Source: Mycolicibacterium llatzerense
GTDB lineage: Bacteria; Actinomycetota; Actinomycetes; Mycobacteriales; Mycobacteriaceae
NCBI RefSeq assembly: GCF_000878195.1
Contig: NZ_JXST01000029.1
Location: 1-64,000 of the forward strand
Length of the DNA: 64,000 bases
Direction: 5' to 3'
Part shown: one piece after another, positions 1 to 8,986 of the stretch
Position numbering within the stretch: position 1 is the first letter of the stretch
Layout of the letters: every line of letters begins with the position of its first letter
Notes under the pieces: model-generated
Seen by the model: only the letters and a program-made list of their open reading frames with translations
The model's database searches: none
Told to the model about the DNA's origin: nothing
Made by a program: the position numbers and the translations under genes

Positions 1-607
1 GTTCGGCATCAGTCGCGAGCAGGGCACCCCAGATGGAGGCGACCCCGGTGTCGTCATCGGGTTTGCCGACCCCGACCCCACGGCGACGCGCGGCGGACCG
101 CACTTTGAGGACCGCGGCCGGGTCGAACTTGTGCACCCAGCCGTCGATCTTCTTCTCGATCTTCTTGCGCGACAGGCCCGCCCATTCCGACAGCGCCCCG
201 GCCAGCGCGGCATCGATCACCGCCATCAGGTTCGGGTCCTCAACCAGACGGGTGCGCCAACAGATCGTGCCCACCGTCCGCGCCGACACTCCACCAGCGG
301 CGAATACCGCGGCCACCCGCGGTAGCCGGTACCGCAACGCGATCGCCATCGACAGCTGGCCCGATGCTTCCTTCGGGCCAATCCCCAGCGCGGCACCGAC
401 CTCCGCGCAGGCCGCGTCCCAGCCATCGCAGGCCCACCACTGCCGATCACCCTGATTGTCGACCCGCAGCTCCACCAGATCCGCGATCGCCACGAACCGG
501 CCGGACGCGGCCACCGCTTCCACTCGCGCAAAATGCGCCATGGCATCGACCGTCGAGGCATCGTGCGCGAGGACTCCCGTGCCACCGATACCGCAATGAT
601 CGAACAT
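1..607 (-). CDS. DUF222/13E12-family HNH endonuclease-type protein (C-terminus beyond window)
   Basis: An open frame runs on the minus strand from ATG at 607 to the window edge, giving at least 202 residues with no stop. The start reads MFDHCGIGGTGVLAHDASTV, followed by an alpha-helical stretch with the family-like segments GRFVAIADLVELRV, AALGIGPKEASGQLSMA and ISWKT-like TICWRTRLVEDP. This matches the DUF222 N-terminal domain of the actinobacterial 13E12 repeat family, whose members usually end in an HNH nuclease domain; that domain would lie outside the window and is not seen. The role of the family is unknown and copies are often repeated in mycobacterial genomes. Family assignment is from pattern memory, and whether the gene is intact cannot be judged here. 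Confidence 0.8.
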   Translation of the reverse strand, partial: MFDHCGIGGTGVLAHDASTVDAMAHFARVEAVAASGRFVAIADLVELRVDNQGDRQWWACDGWDAACAEVGAALGIGPKEASGQLSMAIALRYRLPRVAAVFAAGGVSARTVGTICWRTRLVEDPNLMAVIDAALAGALSEWAGLSRKKIEKKIDGWVHKFDPAAVLKVRSAARRRGVGVGKPDDDTGVASIWGALLATDAE

Positions 608-717
608 GCGTTCGAGTCTACCGGAGGGGTCTGACACGCGCCACAGTTCTGCATCAGGACATCGGTGACAGTTCGGGTTGCCTTGGTGGCCGCCGGACCC
701 CCGTGCACAATCGACCA

Positions 718-1941
718 GTGACCGGCCGACCGCTCAAGCCCTGGCATTTCGTCCTCGTCTTCGGCGTGGTGAGCCTGCTCGCGGACATGGTGTACGAGGG
801 CGCCCGCAGCATCATCGGTCCCTACCTGGCCACCCTCGGCGCGTCGGCCGCCATTGTCGGATTGGTCGCCGGCGCAGGGGAATTCATCGGCTATGGACTA
901 CGGGTTGTCGCCGGCTACGCCGTGTCACGCACGCAGCACTACTGGGCCTGGACCATCACCGGCTACGCACTGACGGTGCTGAGCGTCCCGTTGATCGGCG
1001 TCACGGGCTCGCTCGTGCCGGCACTGCTGTTGTACGGAACGGAGCGCCTCGGCAAGGCAGTGCGCTCACCGGCGAAGGACACCCTGCTCTCGCATGCGTC
1101 GACAAGCACCGGTCGGGGCAGCGCGTTCGGCGTGCACCAGGCCCTCGACCAGACCGGCGCGATCGCCGGGCCGCTGCTGCTGGCGGCGGTGCTCAGCGCC
1201 CATGCCGGCGACTATCGGCTGGCGTTCGGGGTACTCATCGTCCCCGGTGTGCTGGTGCTGGCCCTGCTCGGCTGGCTCCGGTTGCGCGTTCCCGACCCCC
1301 GTGACTACGAACCGGTGCACGCGGAGCCCACGGCTACGGACGCCACGTCCCGCGACACCGCAGCGGCCCAGCCCGCCGGCGCCAAGTCAGCGCTGCCGGT
1401 CCAGTTCTGGCAGTACGTCGTCGCCATCGGCCTGCTCTCCTGCGGCGTCGCGTCATTCCCGCTACTGGCCTTCCACGCCCAGCGCACCGGGCTGCTCACC
1501 GACGCCCAGGTACCGATCCTGTTCGCGGTCGCGATGGCCGTCGACGGCGCTTCGGGCCTGGTGATGGGCCGGGTCTATGACAAGCGCGGACCGGTCACCC
1601 TGCTCGCCGTTCCCATCGCCGCCGCATTTTCCGCGATCGCTTTCACCGGCGACCGCACCCTGGTCTGGGCCGGCGTCGCGGTCTGGGGCGTCGTCAACGG
1701 GGTGCTCGATTCGACGGTCAAGTCGGTGGTCACCGAGCTCGTCCCGGCGAACCTGCGGGCCATCGCGTTCGGCTGGCTGGCCCTGCTGCGCGGTGTCGCG
1801 CTGCTCATCGCGGGCGGCGTGCTCGGCACCGTCTACGACATCTCCCCCGCGTACACCATCGCGCTCATCGTGGTGGCGAACATTGCGGCGCTCGCCGGAC
1901 TGGTCCCGGTCCTCCGCCGGATTCAGCCCGCCATTCACTGA
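718..1941 (+). CDS. MFS transporter
   Basis: A 407-residue integral membrane protein of the major facilitator superfamily. It has about 11-12 hydrophobic segments split by a long polar loop (roughly residues 195-235, rich in Thr, Ala, Asp and Pro) between the two six-helix halves, and a basic loop RVYDKRGP after the seventh or eighth helix. The substrate is not indicated. The frame is open much further upstream, but mycobacterial-looking coding sequence begins near VTGRPLKPWHF. GTG at 718 is chosen and GTG at 703 is equally possible, since no clear ribosome binding site separates them. The gene is divergent from the DUF222 gene and 90 bases before the GAPDH gene on the same strand. Confidence 0.85.
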   Translation: MTGRPLKPWHFVLVFGVVSLLADMVYEGARSIIGPYLATLGASAAIVGLVAGAGEFIGYGLRVVAGYAVSRTQHYWAWTITGYALTVLSVPLIGVTGSLVPALLLYGTERLGKAVRSPAKDTLLSHASTSTGRGSAFGVHQALDQTGAIAGPLLLAAVLSAHAGDYRLAFGVLIVPGVLVLALLGWLRLRVPDPRDYEPVHAEPTATDATSRDTAAAQPAGAKSALPVQFWQYVVAIGLLSCGVASFPLLAFHAQRTGLLTDAQVPILFAVAMAVDGASGLVMGRVYDKRGPVTLLAVPIAAAFSAIAFTGDRTLVWAGVAVWGVVNGVLDSTVKSVVTELVPANLRAIAFGWLALLRGVALLIAGGVLGTVYDISPAYTIALIVVANIAALAGLVPVLRRIQPAIH

Positions 1942-2031
1942 GCGCCCAGCGTGGCGGCGTAGATAAGCCCTGTTCGGGCAGCTGTCAACCCCTACGTGCC
2001 CTGCCAGCGGGAGCAACCTGCAGAGCCGGAA

Positions 2032-3531
2032 ATGCCGATCGCTAACATGAATGCGCTGCTCAGCGCGATCGGCCAAGCGACCCGTAGGACAGATGAGTTG
2101 AATACACCAGAACTTGCCAATTGGAACACCCAGGAAGCCCTGGCGGAGGCGATGATTCCGATCGTCGGCACTCTGCACCGCACGCGCGGCGTCACCGTCC
2201 TGCTGCACAGCCGGTCACTGGTGAACAAGTCGGTCATCAGCATCCTGCGTACGCATCGCTTCGCCCGGCAGATCGCCGGCGAAGAGCTGTCGGTGGTCGA
2301 GACCTTCCCGTTCCTGGAGGCTCTGGCGAACCTGGACCTTGGTCCGGCCAAGATCGACCTCGGCCTGCTGGTGCACGCGTACCGCGCCGACGAACGCGGC
2401 CTCTCGGTCGCCGACTTCGTCGCCGACTCGCTTTCCGCGGTCACCGGTGACAACAAGGGTGAGCCGCAGTGCCCGCGCGACGTGGTGCTTTACGGCTTCG
2501 GCCGGATCGGTCGCCTCGTGGCGCGGCTGCTCGTCGAGAAGGCCGGTGGCGGCAACGGCCTGAACCTGCGGGCCGTCGTGGTCCGCAGCGGTGGCGCCGA
2601 CGACCTCAAGAAGCGCGCATCCCTGCTGCGCCGCGACTCGGTACACGGGCACTTCAACGGCACCATCAAGGTCGACAAGGAGAACAACCTCCTCATCGCC
2701 AATGGCAACGTCATCAAGTTCATCTACGCCAACGACCCGTCCGAGGTCGACTACACCGAGCACGGCATCAACGACGCCATCCTCATCGACAACACCGGCA
2801 AGTGGCGCGACCGCGCGGGCCTGGAGCAGCACCTGCGTCCGGGCATCTCGAAGGTCGTCCTGACCGCACCGGGCAAGGGCGACGTGCCGAACATCGTGCA
2901 CGGCGTGAACCACCTCGGCCAGGACGTCAGCCAGCAGATCTTCTCGTGCGCGTCGTGTACCACCAACGCGATCGTGCCGCCGCTCAAGGCGATGGACGAG
3001 AAGTTCGGCATCATCCGCGGCCACGTCGAGACGGTCCACTCGTTCACCAACGACCAGAACCTGCTGGACAACTACCACAAGGCCGACCGTCGTGGCCGTT
3101 CGGCGCCGCTGAACCTGACGATCACCGAGACCGGTGCCGCCTCGGCCGTCGCCAAGGCCCTGCCCGAGCTCAAGGCCAAGATCACGGGTAACTCGATCCG
3201 CGTCCCCACCCCTGACGTGTCGATCGCGATCCTGAGCCTGCAGCTCAAAAAGGAGACGACGAAGGAGGAGGTGCTCACGCACCTGCGCGAGACGTCGCTG
3301 TCGGGTCCGCTGAGCCGCAACCTCGACTACACCGCCGCGACCGACGCCGTGTCGAGCGATTTCATCGGTTCGCGTGCCGCATCGATCATCGACGCGAACG
3401 CCGCCATCGTCGATGGCGACCAGGCGATCCTGTACTGCTGGTACGACAACGAGTTCGGTTACTCGTGCCAGGTGGTCCGCGTCGTGCAGTTCCTGTCAGG
3501 TATCGAATACCCGACGTACCCGCGCAGCTGA
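2032..3531 (+). CDS. Long-form glyceraldehyde-3-phosphate dehydrogenase (GapB-like)
   Basis: A GAPDH of about 499 residues, against about 335 for the usual enzyme. An N-terminal helical extension of roughly 140 residues precedes the Rossmann start VVLYGFGRIGRLVAR. The catalytic cysteine lies in SCASCTTNAIVPP, and the domain ends WYDNEFGYSCQVVR as in other GAPDHs. The extended architecture recalls the second GAPDH (GapB) of Corynebacterium, which is linked to gluconeogenesis with NADP; that function is inference. Possible starts are GTG 1996, ATG 2032 and ATG 2047, none with a strong Shine-Dalgarno sequence, so ATG 2032 is a compromise. It stands alone and is followed by a very long hairpin at 3541. 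Confidence 0.88.
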   Translation: MPIANMNALLSAIGQATRRTDELNTPELANWNTQEALAEAMIPIVGTLHRTRGVTVLLHSRSLVNKSVISILRTHRFARQIAGEELSVVETFPFLEALANLDLGPAKIDLGLLVHAYRADERGLSVADFVADSLSAVTGDNKGEPQCPRDVVLYGFGRIGRLVARLLVEKAGGGNGLNLRAVVVRSGGADDLKKRASLLRRDSVHGHFNGTIKVDKENNLLIANGNVIKFIYANDPSEVDYTEHGINDAILIDNTGKWRDRAGLEQHLRPGISKVVLTAPGKGDVPNIVHGVNHLGQDVSQQIFSCASCTTNAIVPPLKAMDEKFGIIRGHVETVHSFTNDQNLLDNYHKADRRGRSAPLNLTITETGAASAVAKALPELKAKITGNSIRVPTPDVSIAILSLQLKKETTKEEVLTHLRETSLSGPLSRNLDYTAATDAVSSDFIGSRAASIIDANAAIVDGDQAILYCWYDNEFGYSCQVVRVVQFLSGIEYPTYPRS

Positions 3532-3540
3532 TCCAACTTC

Positions 3541-3604
3541 CGCCGAAACGGCATTCCGGCAGGCAAGTTCTCGAAACTTGTTCTGCTGGTATGCCGTTTC
3601 GGCG
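3541..3604. terminator. Long near-continuous palindrome between convergent genes
   Basis: Outer arms cgccgaaacggcat (3541-3554) and atgccgtttcggcg (3591-3604) are perfect complements. Inside, ccggcag pairs imperfectly with ctgctgg, and caagtt pairs with aacttg around a 5-base loop at 3564-3580, so almost the whole 64 bases folds on itself. It lies 9 bases after the GAPDH stop and before the stop of the convergent TetR gene, so a bidirectional terminator is the simplest reading. No T-run follows, as is common for mycobacterial terminators. Confidence 0.7.
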
Positions 3605-3628
3605 TTTGTGGTCGGTGTGGCGTTGCGG

Positions 3629-4303
3629 TCAGGGTTCCGCTGGCAGGCCGTAGTGGGCCGCGATCCCGCCCAGCAACAACGTCATTCGATGTTGGAACGC
3701 CTCGTCGCCGAACGGATCGTCGCCGGATGTCGCGATGGCACGCAACGTCGCGTACTCCGAGGGCGGGCGCGCGTCGGTGAGTTCGAGGATCCGGGCCAGC
3801 CACGGCTGCCCACCCTCGGCGTAGAGATACTCCCGATGGGCCTCGGTGACGCTGCCGACCGCCATCGTGCTCACCGACGCCCACACCGCGAGGGCGTCGC
3901 TCGGCGACAAGCCTTGCGCGGCAAGCGCTTCGACCGCCTCCGCGGTGTACTCCATCTCGACGTCGTGGCCGACGGCCCCGCTGACGAACTTCTCCACCAG
4001 CGCTGGCTCCGACGCCAGCACGGTCCGGATGTAGGACGCGTAGTCGCGTAGCCACGTCGCCCAGTGCCCGCCGGTGTAGCGCGGCGGCGGCGAGTTCGTC
4101 AGGGCACTGGCGGTGGCCAGCCGCAGCAGGTCGTGCTGGTTCTTCACGTGATGGTAGAGCCCGGGCAGGCTGACACCGAGATGCTCGGCGACCCGACGCA
4201 TGGTGGCGTTCTCGGTGCCGATCTCCAAAACCGCTGCGGCAATGGCGCTCTGGTCGATGCGCGGCGGCCTCCCGCGGCGGGGTGCTGCGTTGGGCACGCT
4301 CAT
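3629..4303 (-). CDS. TetR-family transcriptional regulator
   Basis: A 224-residue repressor with a basic N-terminus (RRGRPPRID), an HTH at about residues 32-52 (MRRVAEHLGVSLPGLYHHVK) and an all-helical ligand domain. TetR proteins bind dyad operators and release them on ligand binding. It is divergent from the oxidoreductase at 4403 across a 99-base AT-rich spacer holding a good promoter, so it probably controls that gene, its neighbours and itself. The inducer is unknown. ATG 4303 is the only sensible start, and the preceding minus-strand sequence contains a GGAGGG-like site. Confidence 0.92.
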   Translation of the reverse strand: MSVPNAAPRRGRPPRIDQSAIAAAVLEIGTENATMRRVAEHLGVSLPGLYHHVKNQHDLLRLATASALTNSPPPRYTGGHWATWLRDYASYIRTVLASEPALVEKFVSGAVGHDVEMEYTAEAVEALAAQGLSPSDALAVWASVSTMAVGSVTEAHREYLYAEGGQPWLARILELTDARPPSEYATLRAIATSGDDPFGDEAFQHRMTLLLGGIAAHYGLPAEP

Positions 4304-4337
4304 CCGACCCTCCTGGCGACCACTTTCACATTCGGGG

Positions 4338-4366
4338 TTGACGATAACCGAGGCGACTTTTAATAA
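4338..4366 (+). promoter_or_regulatory. Candidate SigA promoter for the 4403 gene
   Basis: TTGACG at 4338-4343 and TAATAA at 4361-4366 are separated by 17 bases, a close match to the mycobacterial housekeeping consensus. The spacer downstream is unusually AT-rich for this genome. An imperfect dyad (GACTTTT at 4355-4361 against AAAAATC at 4375-4381) overlaps the -10 region and could be the binding site of the divergent TetR protein. Confidence 0.55.
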
Positions 4367-4402
4367 TCAATATGAAAAATCGCTTCCCATAGAAACGACA
4401 CG

Positions 4403-5416
4403 ATGAACCGAGATAACCGTCAAGTCCTGCTGCGCCGCCGTCCCAATGGGCTGGTCTCCCCCGACGACACCGAGATGGTGACGGCGCCCGCTCCGGTCCC
4501 CGCGGAGGGCGAGGCGTTGCTGCGGACGAGGTATGTCGGCATCGACGCCGCCGCCCGGACCTGGCTGGACGGCGAACCCGGTTACCTCCCGGCGCTGGAA
4601 CTCGGCCAGGTGGTGCGCGTGGCCGGTATCGGCGAGGTCGTCGAATCACGCTGTGCCGCATACAAAGTTGGCGGCCTGGTGACCACACTGACCGGGCTGC
4701 AGGACTACGCGATCATCCGCGACGATCTGTTCAGCACGCCGGTGGTCGGGTACACCGACCCCCTCGCGGTGATGTCGATCTACGGGCCCACCGGCGCGAC
4801 CGCCTACTTCGGCATGACGGGCGTCGGAAAACCCCAGCCCGGCGAGACGGTCGTGGTGTCCGCCGCGGCCGGCGCCACCGGCTCGGTGGCCGGCCAGATC
4901 GCCAAGATCGCCGGCGCTCGCGTCGTCGGCATCGCAGGCGGTCCGGAGAAGTGCCGCGTCGTGGTCGAGGAGTTCGGCTTCGACGCCTGCGTCGACTACA
5001 AGGCCGACGACTTCCCCGCCGCTTTGAAGGCGGCCTGCCCGGGCGGGATCAACGTCTACTTCGACAACGTCGGCGGCGACATCCTCAATGCCGCGCTGGG
5101 CAACCTTGCCCACCGGGCTCGCGTGGTCATGTGCGGGATCATCACCACGTACCTCAACGGTGATCACCCCGGTCCGTCCAACTACGTGAACCTGCTCGCC
5201 ACGGCCTCGACGATGCAGGGCTTCATCGCGCTCGAAGAGTGGGCACGCTTCGACGAGGCCTTCGCCGCGCTGAGCGGCTGGGAGCAGCAGGGCCTGCTGG
5301 TGCATCGCGAAACCGTCTACGACGGACTGGAATCCAGCATCGACGCACTCAACGGTCTGTTCACCGGAGCCAACATCGGCAAGATGCTGGTGAAGATCAG
5401 CGAGCCGGGGAGCTGA
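4403..5416 (+). CDS. Zinc-independent NADP-dependent MDR oxidoreductase (PTGR/CurA-like)
   Basis: A 337-residue medium-chain dehydrogenase/reductase. The NADP-binding region AAAGATGSVAGQIAKIAG lies near residue 155 and FDNVGGDIL near residue 215. The late segment GPSNYVNLL resembles leukotriene B4 dehydrogenase/CurA-type alkenal or enone reductases. No catalytic or structural zinc cysteines are present. It probably reduces an alpha,beta-unsaturated carbonyl compound; the substrate is unknown. It is the first gene of a likely operon, 4 bases before the next gene, and is divergent from a TetR gene. ATG 4403 lacks a strong ribosome binding site. Confidence 0.9.
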   Translation: MNRDNRQVLLRRRPNGLVSPDDTEMVTAPAPVPAEGEALLRTRYVGIDAAARTWLDGEPGYLPALELGQVVRVAGIGEVVESRCAAYKVGGLVTTLTGLQDYAIIRDDLFSTPVVGYTDPLAVMSIYGPTGATAYFGMTGVGKPQPGETVVVSAAAGATGSVAGQIAKIAGARVVGIAGGPEKCRVVVEEFGFDACVDYKADDFPAALKAACPGGINVYFDNVGGDILNAALGNLAHRARVVMCGIITTYLNGDHPGPSNYVNLLATASTMQGFIALEEWARFDEAFAALSGWEQQGLLVHRETVYDGLESSIDALNGLFTGANIGKMLVKISEPGS

Positions 5417-5420
5417 CACC

Positions 5421-6539
5421 GTGCTGACTCCCTTCGACGACTATCCGATCCACGCCTCGGCCGACCCGGTGGGCGTGCCGGCCAGTGGCGACCCCAACCA
5501 CTACGACCGCTACTGGTTCAACGGCCACCAGCGCGATGGCGACTTCTACTTCGGTGCGGCCATGGGGTTCTACCCCGTTCGCGGAATCATCGACGCCGCC
5601 TTCAGCGTGGTGAAAGACGGTGTCGAGCATTCGATCTTCGGGTCGGGCGCGATGCCGTTGGACCGGTCGGCGACCGTCGGCCCCTTCCGCATCGAGGTGC
5701 TCGAGCCGCTGCGCACCATCCGCTACGTCGTCGACTCCAACGAGCACAACATCTCCTGCGACCTGACTTTCCGTGCCACCACAGTGGCCGTGGAGGAGCC
5801 ACGTCAGCAGCGACGCACCGCCGAAGGCATCGTGCTGACCGACCACACCAGGCTCACCCAGTGGGGGTCGTGGGAAGGGACGATCACGGTCGACGGCGAG
5901 GACCTGGCGGTCGCGGCTGGTGACGTCCCGGGGACGCGGGATCGCTCGTGGGGAATCCGGCCGGTCGGCGAGCAGCTGCCGATGGTGCGACAGCCCATGC
6001 CATTCCAGGTCTTCTGGCTCTGGGCGCCACTGCATTTCGAGGATCGGTTCACCCACTACGCGTTCCACGAGCACGAAGACGGGCGACGATGGCTCGAGAC
6101 CGCCGAAATTCTGGATCCGCTGCCGGCCGGTGCCGCACCGTGGAGCCGGGTCGGGGTACGCGAGTGCTACGACATCGGCTACGAACTCGACTGGGAGCCC
6201 GGGCGACGCGAGATCCGGCGTGCCCATCTGTGGTTCACCGACCCCATCGAGGGTGAGACCCACATCGAGCTGGAGAAGCTCTACACGTTCCGGATGCGTG
6301 GCATCGGCTACTGGCACCCGCACTGGGGACACGGCTCCAACCATGGGCAGTACGAAATCGGCCGGGAATCAATCCGTTTGGACGATTTCGACCCGACCGA
6401 CTTCACGTCGCTGCATCTGCAGAACGTCGTGAAGGCCACCATGGGCGCGCGCACCGGGATCGGCGTCGTCGAACAGATCGCCATCGGCCCGCACACGCCG
6501 TCCGGGCTGACCGGTTTCCTGGACGGCTACCGGGGCTGA
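5421..6539 (+). CDS. AttH/hydroxyneurosporene synthase-like (CrtC-type) protein
   Basis: A 372-residue soluble protein without signal peptide or membrane segments, rich in aromatic and beta-strand-like stretches (DRYWFNGHQRDGDFYFG, RDRSWGIRPVGEQ, GYWHPHWGHGSNHGQYE). The pattern fits the AttH/CrtC lipocalin-like double-barrel family often found beside steroid or lipid catabolic genes in mycobacteria. The family is poorly characterised and no reaction is claimed. GTG 5421 lies 4 bases after the stop of the preceding reductase gene, indicating co-transcription. Function remains unknown; the family call is moderately sure. Confidence 0.72.
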   Translation: MLTPFDDYPIHASADPVGVPASGDPNHYDRYWFNGHQRDGDFYFGAAMGFYPVRGIIDAAFSVVKDGVEHSIFGSGAMPLDRSATVGPFRIEVLEPLRTIRYVVDSNEHNISCDLTFRATTVAVEEPRQQRRTAEGIVLTDHTRLTQWGSWEGTITVDGEDLAVAAGDVPGTRDRSWGIRPVGEQLPMVRQPMPFQVFWLWAPLHFEDRFTHYAFHEHEDGRRWLETAEILDPLPAGAAPWSRVGVRECYDIGYELDWEPGRREIRRAHLWFTDPIEGETHIELEKLYTFRMRGIGYWHPHWGHGSNHGQYEIGRESIRLDDFDPTDFTSLHLQNVVKATMGARTGIGVVEQIAIGPHTPSGLTGFLDGYRG

Positions 6540-6651
6540 GTTTCCCGGCGCTCACCACGCCCCGCTGACGTGACCGTCAGTGACATGCGGCACAGTGGAC
6601 GGCACGATCGGGGAAATCCGCTTGCGGTCATTCGCAGAAAGAGGGGTCGAG

Positions 6652-8982
6652 TTGTCTGACACAGGTGTCGTCGCGCCGGTGCTGCCCGGCGGTGGTGTGT
6701 TGCCGTTCCCACCGGTTCCGTCCGCCAGCATCGCGGGCCGGACGCTGCAGGAGTCGACGTACCAACCGCGCGCCGTCCCCAAGCACCTGCACGACGACTC
6801 CCCCAACATCGTCATCGTCCTCGTCGACGATGCCGGTCCGGGCCTGCCATCGACGTTCGGCGGCGAGGTGACCACCTCGACACTGGACCGGGTGTGCGCT
6901 GAAGGCGTTTCCTACAACAGATTTCACACCACCGCGATGTGCTCGCCGACCCGGGCCTCGCTGCTGACCGGCCGCAACCACCACGAGATCGGCAACGGAC
7001 AGATCGCCGAACTCGCCAATGACTGGGACGGGTACGCGGGCAAGATTCCGCGGTCCAGCGCCACCGTCGCGGAAGTGCTCAAGCAGTACGGCTACGCGAC
7101 GTCGGCTTTCGGCAAGTGGCACAACACCCCGGCCGAGGAGACCACCGCCGCTGGTCCGTTCGAAAACTGGCCCACCGGTTTGGGTTTCGAGTACTTCTAC
7201 GGGTTCCTCGCCGGTGAGGCGTCGCAGTACGAGCCCAACCTGGTCCGCAACACCACCGTCGTCGCCCCGCCGAAGACTGCCGAAGAGGGCTACCACCTGT
7301 CCGAAGATCTGGCGGACGACGCGATTTCGTGGCTGCGGCGACACAAGGCGTTCAACGCCGACAAGCCGTTCTTCATGTACTGGGCCAGCGGCTGCCTGCA
7401 CGGCCCGCACCACATCATGAAGGACTGGGCAGACAAGTACGCGGGCAAGTTCGACGACGGCTGGGATGCCTACCGGCAGCGAGTATTCGAGCGGGCGAAG
7501 GACAAGGGCTGGATCCCCGCCGACTGCGAACTCACCGAGCGCGACGAGCAGCTGCCCGCCTGGGATGACATCCCCGAGGACGAGAAGCCGTTCCAGCGGC
7601 GCCTGATGGAGGTCGCCGCCGGGTACGCCGAGCACGTCGACGTTCAGGTCGGCCGGATCACCGACGAACTCGAAGCGCTGGGCTACGCCGACAACACGCT
7701 GTTCCTGTACATCTGGGGCGACAACGGTTCCTCGGGCGAAGGCCAGAACGGCACCATCTCGGAATTGCTGGCGCAGAACGGAATTCCGACGACCGTCCGT
7801 CAGCACATCGACGCCCTCGACGAGCTCGGCGGGCTGGACGTCCTCGGTTCTCCGCTGGTCGACAACCAGTACCACGCGGGCTGGGCATGGGCCGGGTCCA
7901 CGCCGTACAAGGGCATGAAGTTGATGGCCTCGCACCTGGGCGGCACCCGCAATCCGCTCGCGGTGCGGTGGCCGGCGAAGGTGGCGGCCGATCCGACGCC
8001 GCGCCCGCATTTCCTGCATTGCAATGACGTCGTGCCGACCATCTACCAGGTGGTCGGGATCGAACCACCGCGCACCGTGTCCGGGGAGGCGCAGATGCCG
8101 CTGGCGGGTGCGGGTTTCGCGCAGACGCTGGTTGATCGGGATGCCCAGGGCGGCAAGAAGACTCAGTACTTCGAGATCATGGGCAGCCGGGGCATCTACC
8201 ACGACGGGTGGTTCGCCGGCGCGGTCGGACCGCGGCTGCCGTGGATCCCCGGCCTCCCGCCCGGCATGGCAACCTGGACCCCCGACCAGGACGTGTGGGA
8301 GCTGTACCACCTGGACCAGGACTGGACGCAAGCCAACGATCTCGCGGCGCAGATGCCTGAGAAGCTGGCCCAGATGCGCGAGATGTTCGCGATCGAGGCG
8401 GCGAAGAACGCGGTGCTGCCGATCGGTGGCGGCCTGTGGGTGCCGGTGTATCACCCCGAGCTGCGGATCGCGCCGCCGTTCAGGGAGTGGAAGTTCTCCG
8501 GCGACATGATCCGGATGCCGGAATTCTGCGCGCCCGGGCTGGGCAACAAGAACAACGTGGTGACCATCGACGCGGATATCCCGGAGGACGCGTCCGGCGT
8601 GCTGTACGCCCTTGGCAGTGGCGCGGGCGGGTTGACGTGCTACTTCGAGAACGGCCAGGTGCGCTACGAGTACAACCTGTTCATCCTGCAGAAGACGAAG
8701 ATCCAATCGGATGGCGTGATCGCGCCGGGGCGGCACACCATTACCGTGACGACCCAGTACGCCGAGCCACGTGCGGGCGGCCCGCTGGACATCGTCATCG
8801 CGGTCGACGGTGACACAGTGGCCTCGGGCCAGGTTCCGATCAGTGCCCCGCTGCTGTTCACCGCGAACGACTGCCTCGACATCGGCACCTGCCTCGGCTC
8901 GCCGGTGTCAATGGACTACCGCGAACGCGCACCCTTCCCGTTCGAAGGCCACATCCACGGCGTCCACGTCGCCTACACGTGA
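6652..8982 (+). CDS. Arylsulfatase-type sulfatase
   Basis: A 776-residue sulfatase of the alkaline phosphatase superfamily. The metal-binding start IVIVLVDDAGPGLPSTFGG is followed by CSPTRASLLTGR at residues 97-108, whose Cys97 would be converted to formylglycine by a sulfatase-activating enzyme encoded elsewhere. A C-terminal beta-rich domain follows from about residue 610. No signal peptide is visible, so the enzyme is probably cytosolic like other large mycobacterial sulfatases. It hydrolyses sulfate esters; the substrate is unknown. TTG 6652 is preferred over GTG 6580 because AAAGAGGGG sits just upstream. It lies 112 bases after the AttH-like gene and is convergent with the next gene. Confidence 0.93.
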   Translation: MSDTGVVAPVLPGGGVLPFPPVPSASIAGRTLQESTYQPRAVPKHLHDDSPNIVIVLVDDAGPGLPSTFGGEVTTSTLDRVCAEGVSYNRFHTTAMCSPTRASLLTGRNHHEIGNGQIAELANDWDGYAGKIPRSSATVAEVLKQYGYATSAFGKWHNTPAEETTAAGPFENWPTGLGFEYFYGFLAGEASQYEPNLVRNTTVVAPPKTAEEGYHLSEDLADDAISWLRRHKAFNADKPFFMYWASGCLHGPHHIMKDWADKYAGKFDDGWDAYRQRVFERAKDKGWIPADCELTERDEQLPAWDDIPEDEKPFQRRLMEVAAGYAEHVDVQVGRITDELEALGYADNTLFLYIWGDNGSSGEGQNGTISELLAQNGIPTTVRQHIDALDELGGLDVLGSPLVDNQYHAGWAWAGSTPYKGMKLMASHLGGTRNPLAVRWPAKVAADPTPRPHFLHCNDVVPTIYQVVGIEPPRTVSGEAQMPLAGAGFAQTLVDRDAQGGKKTQYFEIMGSRGIYHDGWFAGAVGPRLPWIPGLPPGMATWTPDQDVWELYHLDQDWTQANDLAAQMPEKLAQMREMFAIEAAKNAVLPIGGGLWVPVYHPELRIAPPFREWKFSGDMIRMPEFCAPGLGNKNNVVTIDADIPEDASGVLYALGSGAGGLTCYFENGQVRYEYNLFILQKTKIQSDGVIAPGRHTITVTTQYAEPRAGGPLDIVIAVDGDTVASGQVPISAPLLFTANDCLDIGTCLGSPVSMDYRERAPFPFEGHIHGVHVAYT

Positions 8983-8986
8983 CGGG

